Source of the DNA: Callorhinus ursinus
Lineage: Eukaryota; Chordata; Mammalia; Carnivora; Otariidae
Length of the DNA: 64,000 nt
Direction of reading: 5' to 3'
NCBI RefSeq assembly: GCF_003265705.1
Contig: NW_020312867.1
Location: 2,879,307-2,943,306, forward strand
Positions 1-10,300 of the stretch are shown here, piece by piece. A program made the position numbers and the translations under genes. The first letter of the stretch is position 1. The number at the start of each line of letters is the position of its first letter. The notes below the pieces were generated by a model, which had not been told where the DNA came from, did no database searches, and saw only the letters and a list, made by a program, of their open reading frames with translations.

Positions 1-117
1 AGTAATTCGATATTTAGGAACTTACCTGAAGGATAAATAGTGATACTTACAAAGATTTAAATAGAAGGATAATAATTTTAAGAATCTAATACCTGTCTAG
101 TATTTGCTGATGTGATT

Positions 118-693
118 TGTTGGGGGGGGTCCAAGAGTGAATGGTCAAGAAAGAATTCTTGAGGGCGCCTGAGTGGCTCAGTTGGTTAAGCGACTGCCTT
201 TGGCTCAGGTCATGATCCTGGAGTCCCGGGATCAAGTCCCACATCAGGCTCCCTGCTCAGCAGGGAGTCTGCTTCTCCCTCCGACCCTCCTACCTCTCAT
301 ACTCTCTGTCTCTCATTCTTTCTCTCTCAAATAAATAAATAAAATCTTAAAAAAAAAAAATTCTTGAGACAAAAGTTTTTGGTGCAAAAAGGTCATTTTA
401 TTAAAGCACAGCGACAGGACCCAGGGGCACAGATAGCTGTATTAGGATTACGAGGAGCCCTTGATTATATACGTTTAAGTTGGGAGGGGTGGAAGGAAGT
501 TTCCAAAAGGATTTTCATTTGTTAAAGAAGACTTAAAGCATCCTCGAGGCCAAGCTAAGGTGGTTTTTTCCTCTAGCAAAGTATTGACATTAAAATTGGG
601 AGTTCCTGGAGGAATGTCACCCTCTACCTGTCCCAAATATCTGTCAATGGGCTAGAGTTTTATCTACCTTTCCTTTTGCCTTTGTTCTCCACA
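118..693 (-). mobile_element. Solo LTR, ERV1-like, antisense (copy A), with inserted SINE
   Basis: Reads 'tgttggggg' on the left and '...cctttgttctccaca' on the right, i.e. a TG...CA element on the minus strand. It shares blocks in the same order with the element at 1189-1934 ('ttattaaagcacag', 'gatttatatac'-like segment, 'gtttccaaa', 'gtcaatgggcta'). A CAN SINE (164-360, + strand) sits inside, flanked by 'ttcttgag'. No internal viral genes are seen. Family name not assigned. Confidence 0.6.
164..360 (+). repeat. CAN SINE (+)
   Basis: tRNA-derived head, CT-rich body and (aaat)n tail with a poly(A) run. Target duplication 'ttcttgag' on both sides, inside LTR copy A. Confidence 0.92.
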
Positions 694-699
694 TCATTT

Positions 700-935
700 G
701 CTATGTACCAGGCACTGTTTCTAAATGTTTTATGTATGTTCAAACTTTTCATTCTCAGGACAACCTAGTGAAATTATTACTATTACTATTAGTAATATTA
801 CTATATACTATTACTATTAGTAATTACTAATTAGTAGTAATAATAATAGTATATAGTAATATTACTATTATCCCACAGAGAAATTAAATCATTTGCTTAA
901 GGTTACACAGCTAGGAAGTCAAAGAGCCAAAATAC
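700..935 (+). repeat. MIR relic enclosing an AT-rich inverted repeat
   Basis: MIR hallmarks 'ctatgtaccaggcactgt' and 'ttaaggttacacagctagga' flank a (TTACTA)-rich expansion at about 776-870 that contains a long hairpin (791-822 with 835-866). Confidence 0.7.
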
Positions 936-1188
936 TCATTAAAGCCTTGTTTTTAGGGCTAAAAGATGGAAACAGCGTAGGTGCCAATACTACAGAGCAA
1001 CAAAATTTGATACAACCATAGAGTGGAATACCCTGCAACCAAAAATTTGTTATTTGGTTATTTAAAGAAATGAGAAAATTCTCATGTTTAAAAAATAGAA
1101 AAAACTATATATGTCCCAATTTTGTTAAATAGATATGCATAAGAAAAGAGGGAAAATAATTTGGGCAGGCTCAGTCTGATGCAGAAAA

Positions 1189-1934
1189 TGTTGGGGTTCG
1201 GATCCAACAAGCCAAGAAATAACTCTTGGCGATGTCTTCACTGAAAAAAAGTGGTTTTATTGAAGCACAGGACAGGATCTGTGGCCAGAAAGAGCTGCCC
1301 TGGGGTTGGGATGGGTGACTGATTATATACTTTCAAGTTGGAAGAGGGTTAGGGATAGTTGTAAGTCTCTAAGGAATTTTAGGAGCAAGGTTTCCAGGAC
1401 CTTGAGGGGGCTAGCGATTGTTAGGAAAAGGTCATTACCATCTAGTAGTAAAACCCTGGTCATGAAACCCTTCAGTTGTAGATCAGTGAGCCATAAGCTT
1501 GGAGGATGATTGCTAATGTGTATCTTGGGGGGTAGAGATAAAGGGAGTTTCCAAAGGAATTTTTTTTGGGGGGGAGGTGGGGAGGGGCAGAAGGAGAGGG
1601 CGGGAAAGAATCCCAAGCCAGCCCCACACCCAGCACAGGGGGGCCTGATCTCACAAACCTGAGATCATGACCTGAGCCAAAATCAAGAATCAGACACTTA
1701 ACCTACTGAGCCACATCACGCGTTCCTCCAAAGGAATTTTTATATGTTAAAGAAAACTTAGAGGATCTTTGGATGCCAGGATAATGGTAAGCTAAGATTG
1801 CCTTTTGCCCTTAGCAGAGTATCAACAGGGAGGCAGCTGAGCTCCCAGAGGAAGGTCACTCTATTTTGAGGACTTGTCAATGGGCTATGGCCAGTAAGGA
1901 AATTTAATTTTTTCATTTGCCTTTGTTTCCCACA
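1189..1934 (-). mobile_element. Solo LTR, ERV1-like, antisense (copy B), with inserted SINE
   Basis: Begins 'tgttggggttcgg' and ends 'cctttgtttcccaca'. Related to copy A but longer. The stretch between the copies contains an older MIR, so they are two independent LTR insertions rather than the ends of one provirus. A minus-strand SINE at about 1566-1726 is flanked by 'tccaaaggaattttt'. Confidence 0.6.
1566..1726 (-). repeat. Diverged CAN SINE (-) inside LTR copy B
   Basis: Reverse SINE body with 'gagatcatgacctgagccaa' and an eroded head. Target duplication 'tccaaaggaattttt'. Confidence 0.75.
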
Positions 1935-1944
1935 TAAAATAAAA

Positions 1945-2195
1945 CATCCAACTCTTCACTTCAGGGTTATGAGTTGAAGTCCCACATTGGGTGTAGAGAT
2001 TACATAAAAAAAATAAAATCAGGGCGCCTGGGTGGCTTAGTTGGTTAAGTGACTGCCTTCGGCTCAGGTCATGATCCTGGAGACCCAGGATCCTGGCTCA
2101 GTGGGGAGTCTGCTTCTCCCTCTGACCCTCCCCCCTTTCATGCTCTCTCTCAAATAAATAAATAAAATCTTTAAAAAAACTTTAAAAAAATCAAT
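1945..2195 (+). repeat. Two adjacent CAN SINEs (+): old fragment 1945-2018, full copy 2022-2195
   Basis: The older piece keeps only 'cattgggtgtagagattac' and an A-rich tail. The younger has the complete 'gggcgcctgggtggctta' head and 'aaataaataaataaaatc' tail. Confidence 0.85.
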
Positions 2196-2396
2196 AAAAA
2201 TGCTGGTCTTACCCACTATATTTAAAAAAAAGGAAAAAGGGAAAAGAATTTGTTACTAGTAGGTATATCTTTGGCCGGTAGCATTACAGATTATTTTTAT
2301 TTTCTTTTTCATATTCTATGTATTCCTAATTTTCTCTGATAAGCATGAATTGCTTTTAAATTACTTTAAAATATTAAAATATTCCACCCACTAGAA

Positions 2397-2645
2397 TTTT
2401 CAGAAACAAACGAACAAAGGCAGGAAAAAAAGAGACAAACCAAAAAACAGACTGTTAACTGGAGAACAGATGGTCACCAGAGGGGAGGTGGGTGGGGGGA
2501 GGGGTGAAACAGGTGAAGAGGGTTAAGAGTACACTTCCTTTGATGAGCACTTGTAATATATGTAATTGTTGAACCACTATATTATACACCTGAAACTAAG
2601 ATAACATACTGTATGTTAAGTACACTAGAATTAAAAAAAATAAAA
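2397..2645 (+). mobile_element. L1 3' end, sense, 5'-truncated
   Basis: Carnivore L1 3'UTR hallmarks: 'gtcaccagaggggaggtggg', 'acacctgaaactaa', 'actgtatgttaa', then an A-rich tail. Only about 250 bp, non-coding. Confidence 0.8.
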
Positions 2646-2871
2646 CTCCACCTACCAGTAGACTAGATTCTAAAAAATTTATACATTTCTCCCCACATTA
2701 AGTTCTAGAGAAATGTGCATACTCTAGCTTTGGGTGAAATATATTAATGATGCTATTGCCAGATACTGTGGAAGTTCTTTCTTATAAATGGACTTATTTA
2801 AAATTTGTTCTAACGTGGTTGTGTTAAAATTTACCTGAACATTCAGTAATGTATAATAAATTATGTGTAGG

Positions 2872-3057
2872 GGCTCCTGGGTGGCTCAGTCAGTTGAGCG
2901 TCTGCCTTCGGCTCAGGTCATGATCTCAGGGTCCTGGGATCGAGCCCCACATCGGGCTCCCTGCTCTGCGGGGAGTCTGCTTCTCCATCTCCCTCTGCAG
3001 TTCCCCCTGCTTGTGCCCTCTCACATTCTGTCAGATAAATAAAATCTTTAAAAAAAT
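2872..3057 (+). repeat. CAN SINE (+)
   Basis: Full SINE with 'ggctcctgggtggctcagtc' head and 'cagataaataaaatc' tail, in NDRG3 intron sequence. The remaining stretch to 3755 shows no recognisable element. Confidence 0.9.
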
Positions 3058-3756
3058 ATGTGTAATAACCTAATAAAATTGTTATGAAACTTGAGAATAA
3101 CCTTATGAGTATTAAACATGAATTGTTATTAATTCTAATTATCTTTAATTTATGATGGTTTGATCATTGGTAACCCCTCTGAAGATTTCTGGGCTTCTTT
3201 CTTCCTTAATCTTTCTGGGACCATGTGATCCCGCTCTGCCCATATCCATGTCTGTCTCCTCCTCTCCTCCTCTCCATCTGCACTCCCAGTTCAGCACTTC
3301 ACCTCTCATCCAAGCCAGCAGTAGGAATTAAGCATAAAACCAAGGAAGAAGGCTACAGGGAATCAGCAACATAATTTGAGTTGGAAATTTTTCTGAAAAT
3401 AGACTAGCAGTCTGCAGATTTGCACAGATTGCTGCATTTATTAGACTGTGATATGCATCATTTTGAAATGGAAAAAATTATGAGAAAAATGTTCAAAACG
3501 CAAGAACATTGGGTAAACATAGCAGTTTCCTCCCACTCGCTGAAACGAAGATAGCAAAAACTGGAGGAAAGAAAAAAATCATTTTGTCTCTTGGATGGCT
3601 TGGGAGTAGTCTTAAGTCAATCCTTACTAGCCATGAATCCAGTGTAAATGCAGAAATATAGGCAGGAACGAAGTAGCTAATAGCCAAGAGTTCTAGGTCT
3701 TGAGTTTTCAAAGAAGGAATGACCATTTCTTCTAGCCACCTTTTTTTTTTTTTAAG

Positions 3757-4064
3757 GGGTGCCTGGGTGGCTCAGTCAGTTAAGTGTCTGCCTTCGGCTC
3801 AGGTCGTGATCCCAGGGTCCTGGGATTGGCTGCATTTGGCTCCTTGCTTGGTGGGGAGCCTGCTTCTCCCTCTCCTTTCCCCTCTGCCTGCCGCTCCGCC
3901 CGCTTGTGCTCTCTCTGTCAGATAAGAAAATCTTTTTTTAAAAAAGATTTTTTTTAAATTTATTTGCGAGAGAGAGAGAGAACATGATGGGGGGAGGGGC
4001 TGAGGGGCAGATCATGACCTGAGCCAAAGGCAGGCACTTAACCAACTGAGCCACCGAGGCGCCC
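3757..4064. repeat. Head-to-head SINE pair: (+) 3757-3935 and (-) 3938-4064
   Basis: A + copy ends in a T/A-rich tail that abuts the tail of a reverse copy ending 'gccaccgaggcgcccc'. Such inverted pairs can fold into double-stranded RNA in the NDRG3 pre-mRNA. Confidence 0.88.
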
Positions 4065-4290
4065 CTCCAGCCACCTATTTCAAAGCAGGTGATACTATTT
4101 CCCTGGAAGGGAGACTGTTGTTTTCTGACTTGTTTCTTGTTCTCATGTATCTTGAAACCACCATCTCATGAAAATGTGTGACACTGAGTTGTGCTTTTGT
4201 TTGTTGAGGGATAACATATGTACAATAAAGTGCACAACTTGGTAAATATGTATGCTTAACTCCCTTGACACAAAGCTTTTATCTTTTCAG

Positions 4291-4347
4291 CTCTCAGGCT
4301 TGACAACCAATATTGTGGACATTATTTTGGCTCATCACTTCGGTCAG
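4291..4347 (+). CDS. NDRG3: NDRG3 exon encoding L178-Q196
   Basis: 57 nt, phase 0/0, acceptor 'atcttttcag', donor 'gtaagt'. It encodes LSGLTTNIVDIILAHHFGQ, matching the family exactly. Residue numbers assume the human N-terminus. No trace of the preceding exon (ending DWAASK in human) is seen in 1-4290, so the upstream intron is longer than 4.29 kb. Confidence 0.95.
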
Positions 4348-7300
4348 GTAAGTGCCTGTTCCAACCAGGACAGCTGTTTGTTGGCTTGCAGCAAAACCTT
4401 ATTTACCTCAGGAAAGAGAGGGTACCTTAGAATTCACCTGATCCTCGTGGGTGCCACTTCCAGTGCAGAGTGTGATGCATGTCGCCCAGCAAAGGCCAAT
4501 CTTAGGGGAGAGGCATTAACTCATTGCCACATGGCTCTTGGCATTTGAAGAGATGAGGGAAGACAGAATCCCCTCCCCCACCACCTGTTTCCTGTCAGCA
4601 GCTTGCTGTCTGTTAATGTTTGACAACATCACGGGCCTCACCAAACATTTTCGGAGCCATAATGAAGTCTGGGAAAGGCTTCACAGAAATAGAAATTTCA
4701 GAGAAAAAAGAAGCCAAAAGAGACAAAATATCAATGCTTAAAGAACCTTAGAGGTTATTTTGTTCATTCCCATGTTTTACTGGTAAGGAAACTGAAGTCT
4801 ATAGAGGAAATGACAGGTACAGGTAACTGCTGGGTGGGAGAGGAAACCCCAGTCCTCTTTTCAGAGGGAAGAGTGAGTTGGATAGTAAGATTCTGAATGA
4901 GCTGATAAGTATCATTTTTTGTAAGAGTTGGGGAAGGATTGCTGTCGATTCTTCTTTAAATGTTTGGTAGAATACACAGTGACACCATCTGGGCCAAAGC
5001 TTTTCTTTGTGGATTTTTTTTATGTTACTAATTTAATGTCTTTACTTATTAAAGATCTATTCAAATTTTTCTATTTCTTGAGATGCTTTAGGTGGTTTGT
5101 ATCTTTCTAGAAATTTGTCCATTTCATCTCAGTTACCCAGTTTGTTGGCATAAATTATTCATAATACTCCTTTATAATTCTTTATATTTTTGTAAAATTG
5201 AAAATAATGTCTTCTCTTTCCTCCGTTTTTAGTAATATGAATCTTACCTCTTTTTCTTTGGAAGTCTAGCTAACCAGTTGTTGGTTTTATTAGGGGTTTT
5301 TTCCTGTTCTTTTTAAATCCTCTATTTCAGGGGTGCCTGGGTGGCTCAGTCATTAAGCGTCCGCCTTCAGCTCAGGTCATGATCTCAGGGTCCTGGGATT
5401 GAGCCCTGTGTCAGGCTCCCTGCTCCGCGGGAAGCCTGGCTTCTCCCTCTCGCACTTCCTCTGCTTGTGTTCCCTTTCTCACTGTCTCTCTCTGTCAAAT
5501 AAATAAATAAAAATCTTAAAAAATAAAATAAATTCTCTATTTCATTTATTTCCACTCTAATTGTTATTATTCCCCTCCTTCGCTTGCTTTAAGTTTCCTC
5601 TTGTTTTTCTAGTTTCTTTCTTTTATTTAAGCAGGCTCCACCACGCCCAGCACAGAGCCCAAAGTAGGGCTCTAACTCATGACCCTGATATGAAGACGTG
5701 AGCCGAGATCAAGAGTCAGGTGCTGGGGCGCCTGGGTGGCTCAGATGGTTGGGCGTCTGCCTTCGGCTCAGGTCATGGTCCTGGGGTCCCGGGATCGAGC
5801 CCCACATGGGGCTCCTGGCTCAGCGGGGAGTCTGCTTCTCCCTCTCCCTCTCCTCCTGCTCATTCTCTATCTCTGTGTCTCAAATGAATAAATAAAATCT
5901 TAAAAAAAAAAAAAAGAGGTGCTCAAACAACTGAGCCACCCAGGTACCCCTTCTTTTTCTGGTTTCTTAAGGTGGAAGGTTAGATGTGAATTTGAGATCT
6001 TTTCTTCTTTTTTTCATATAGGCATTTATAGCTATAAATTTCCCTCTCAATACCACATTAGCTGCAGCGCATAAGTTCTGACAGTTTCATTTATCTCAAA
6101 AGTATTTTCTAATTTCCTTGTGATTCCTTAACCCATTAGTTACTTAGGAGTATTTTATTCAGTTTCCCAGATTTCCTTCTGTTATTGATTTCTAATTTCA
6201 TTCCATTTTGATCAGAGGATATACTTAACATTTCATTCCTTTTTGAATGTATTAAGATTTACTTTATGTCCTAGCATATGGTCCTAACGTGGCCTCTCTG
6301 TTCTATGTACGCATGAGAAGGATGTGTATTCATTCTACAGCCATTAAGTGGAGTATACTGTAGGTGTCTTGTCAGGTCTTGTGGTTTACAGTGTTCAGTT
6401 CTTATCTTTCCTTGTGATCTTCTTCCTCATTATTCATACATAAATGAAAGTGAGGTATTAAAGTTACCAACTATTATTGTTGCATTTTCTAATTTCTCCT
6501 TTCAATTATTTGTTTTTGCTTTGTGTATTATGATTGTCTTCCTGATGTTACATTTTTACTTAACAGAACTTGAAACTAACCTTTTTTTCTTAGCCCCATC
6601 TTTACCCTCTGCTTGCAGAGAGAACTGGTGCCTAAAAATCTTGAGCCTTTCCAGGCTACCTGGTACATGTTCACGGATTTCTTTCACCCTCTCCACTGCC
6701 AGCCTAGCATAGCAGCCTTACTGAATCTGCTAAGTGAATGATTGTAGTCTTTCTTCTGCTTTCCCACTTTCAAAATGTTATTGCTGGTTGTTACTTTTCC
6801 TGTTGCCTTTGTCCTTATGAATTTATGACTTAAAAATTTTTGCTGTTATTTTTATGATTTTTCTGGAAGGAGTTAAAGTTGTGTTTTAATCCATCATTTT
6901 TAATTGAAAGTCTCAAAGACTGTTATCTTTTCACGTGTGCTGGGAAGAGTGGGTACTCTCCTAAAGACATAGCATGCTTGGTTTTGACTGTAGACTTTAA
7001 AAACTAGTTCACAAAATTTATAGAATTCAATGCTAAATGCTGTGGAAGGGACAAAAATATATAAGATACACCCCTATTCTCTGGGAGTTCACTCTGTAGG
7101 GAGATATGCTATACAGAAATAACTATTGTAGCACAAGTAAAAAGGGATAAGTAATAAGAACTGCCTTTCATTGAACACCTACAAATTTCAGACAGAGGTT
7201 TTATATATATTAATCTAATAATCTCATAATAGGAATTGTATTATTCCCACTTTACAGATGAAGAATGAATTTGTTTCCAGCTAATAACATATCGAGGGAA

Positions 7301-10300
7301 GAGATTTGAAGCCACATTTGTGCCTAAATCTGAAGCTTTCCTCTTTCTACCATGGCAGGGTGCCTTAGGGCAGACACCATGAGGGGCCTAGAGGAATTCA
7401 AAGGCCGGAGAGATTTACTTCTGGTTTGGGGATCAGGGAAGGGCTTCAGTGTAGAGGAGGTATCCCAGCTGGGCCTTGAAGGAGAAATAAAATTTGACAT
7501 TTTACATTTGGGGAGGAATGAGGAGTAGTTTGCTCAAAAACAAAGAAAGCCTTCCTTTCCATTTTGTTGTCAACTTAGAACTACTCTTAAAAAATAAAGC
7601 TTTGGGGCTCCTGGCTGACTCAGTCGAACTATACAACTCTTGATCTCAGGGTCGTGAGTTTGAGCCCCACGTTGGATATAGAGATCACTTAAATAAATAA
7701 ACTTTTAGAAAAATAAAATTTAAGCAAGCAAATGTGTATATTGCTGCTAATATTTTGAAATGGAAACAAATAAGGTTCTGAAATATGAATCATCTTCACC
7801 AATAAGAAAAAACCATAACGATATCCTCTTTTTTATCAAATTTGCAAAAATTAAAAAGAATGGCCATTTGTATTAATAAGGTTGTGGAGAAACAAGTAGT
7901 ATAAAAAAGAAGGCAGCTCCATATTTCCTGATAAGGAATGATCTCTAATACTTTTAAGGGGAGAAGCAAAGTGTAGAACAGTATGTCTAGCAGACCACAA
8001 TTTGTGTTTGTTTTTTATTTTTTATTTTTTTTAAAGATTTATTTATTTATTTATTTGAGAGAGAGAGAATGAGAGAGAGAGAGAGAGTACATGAGAGGGG
8101 GGAGGGTCAGAGGGAGAAGCAGGCTCCTTTGCTGAGCAGGGAGCCTGATGTGGGACTCGATCCCGGGACTCCAGGATCATGACCTGAGCCGAAGGCAGTC
8201 GCTTAACCAACTGAACCACCCAGGCGCCCCTGTGTTTGTTTTTTAAAGATTTTATTTTTTTATTTGACAGAGCACAGGTATGCAGAGGGGCAGGCAGAGG
8301 GAGAGGAAGAAGCAGGTTCTCCACGGAGCAGGGAGCCCAATGCAGGGCTCGATCCCAGGACCCTGGGATCATGACCTGAGCCAAAAGCAGACGCTTAACT
8401 GACTGAGCCACCCAAGCACCCCAACAATTTGTGTTTTTTATTTTTTCTAAGATTTTATTTGAGATAGAGAGCCTGAGCAGGGGGGCAGAGGGAGAGGGAG
8501 AAGCAGACTCCCCACTTAGCAGGGAGCCCGATGTGGGGCTCGATCCCAGGACCCTGGGTTCATGACCTGAGCTGAAAGGCAGATGCTTAACCGACTGAGC
8601 CACCCAGGCGCCCCAATTTGTGTTTAAAAAAAAAAGGTGGGGCGTAGGAAGGCAATTTATACATAACAGCTTTACCTAAGAAGTTCCATTAGCACTTAAG
8701 CCAGTTTTACCCCTTTTGTACCATTATCATTTCTTCCCTCCTTTGTCTCAGACTTTGCTGCTCAGGTTCCTCTCCAGACTTTGAAGGGAGAGCTGGCTAC
8801 ATATTTCATCTCTGATTACTGTCTGCTTCATTTGTTTACGTCTTTTTTTTAATAAAGGTTTTTTTATTTATTTTTTTGACAGAGACACAGCTAGAGAAGG
8901 AACACAAGCAGGGGAGTGGGAGAGGGAGAAGCAGGCTCCCCGTGGAGCAGGGAGCCCGATATAGGGCTCAATCCCAGGACCCTGGGATCACGACCTGAGC
9001 TGAAGGCAGATGCTTAACGACTGAGACACCCAGGCACCCCTGTTGTTTACTTTTCTTATTATAATTTCTTTCGCATTTACCATATTTCCTCAGAGTGATT
9101 GTAGTGTCCTTAGTTTCAGGTAGACTGTGATCCAATTGGTCAGTTTCCAACTGTATTCTTGGCTCACTTTACTTACATGGTAGTAAGAATGCAAACAGAT
9201 AGTCTCCTTATCTATTTTTCTCTATGAGGTTTGATGGTAACCTTTACACACTGCCTTGGATTAACTGGCTCTCTTACTATCCCTGATCCATTTCTTTCCT
9301 CCAAAGCAAACATTTTCCCTTCTGCTTAAAACTGCTTGCTGGGTGTGTGTGTGCTTGTGTACATGTGTACATGTATGTACATACATGTTTATGTACACAA
9401 GAACCTGGCAACTGTTCTGATGACCTGAGAAGGCCAGCAAGAGAGGGACCATTGGACAATGGGTGGTGGGGGAGGAAGACTCAACTTCACTGTATAAACC
9501 GTTTGTTTCTCTCGTATTTTATGCCTTTAATAGTAATAGCAGTAAGATTAAATAAATGATAAATTGACTTAATAAAATATAAATGGAATGTAATCTATAA
9601 TTTATAGCTATTATTAAGTGATAATAAATAAGTGATATACTGATTATATTATATCAGTACAGATAATTTAATTATATAGATTTATGGCTATTAAGAAAAA
9701 TGTTACCTTGCCTTTTTTTGAAATTTTAGAATTTTTAAAGTAGTCTCTACACCCAGCGTGGGGATTGAACTCACAACCCTGAGATCAAGAGTTGTTCACT
9801 GTACCTACTGAACCAGACTGGTGCCCCGCCTTCCATTTATTTTCCACTTTACAGTTCATATAACTTTTCTTATCTAATCTTTAAGACAGCCTTGTCGGGG
9901 GCACTTGGCTGGTTCAGTCTATAGAGCATGCGACTCTTGATCTCAGGCTTGTGAATTCAAGCTCCACATTCGGCATAGACCCTACTTTAAAAATAAATAA
10001 ATAAAACAGCCTTGTCAGGTATCTGGTTATTATCTTCATGTTTTATGAGTAATGGCAGAACATGCAAGAAACAGAGAAACTAGGGTTCTGAATAGTTAGG
10101 TGACCTGAGTTCTACAGCTAGTGCTTGAATCCACAAGTCCAGTGCAGTTTCTGGGTGCTACCACGTAAGAAGGAAGTTCAGAGAAATCTCCAAGTTTTTA
10201 CATTTGGCCTGGAGTTGGTGACCAGCCTTTGCCATAATAGATTCTTTGCGCCCTCATCCGACACAGAACTTGGCAGTGAACCAGTCTACTGCAGATAAAG

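Larger units (their letters stand above)
4925..6900 (-). mobile_element. L1 ORF2-region fragment, antisense, interrupted by SINEs
   Basis: Degenerate L1 ORF2 sequence on the minus strand (+ strand hallmarks 'ccatctgggccaaagctttt', 'tttctagaaatttgtccatt', 'cagtttcccagatttccttc'). Frames are broken. Interrupted by SINEs at 5331-5535 (+), 5625-5948 (-, split) and 5728-5916 (+, nested in the previous one with 'aggtgct' on both sides). Confidence 0.75.

Noticed and set aside
1..4290. Search for the preceding NDRG3 exon (ending DWAASK)
   Set aside because: No matching coding sequence with splice sites was found; the region is intron filled with LTRs, L1 and SINEs.
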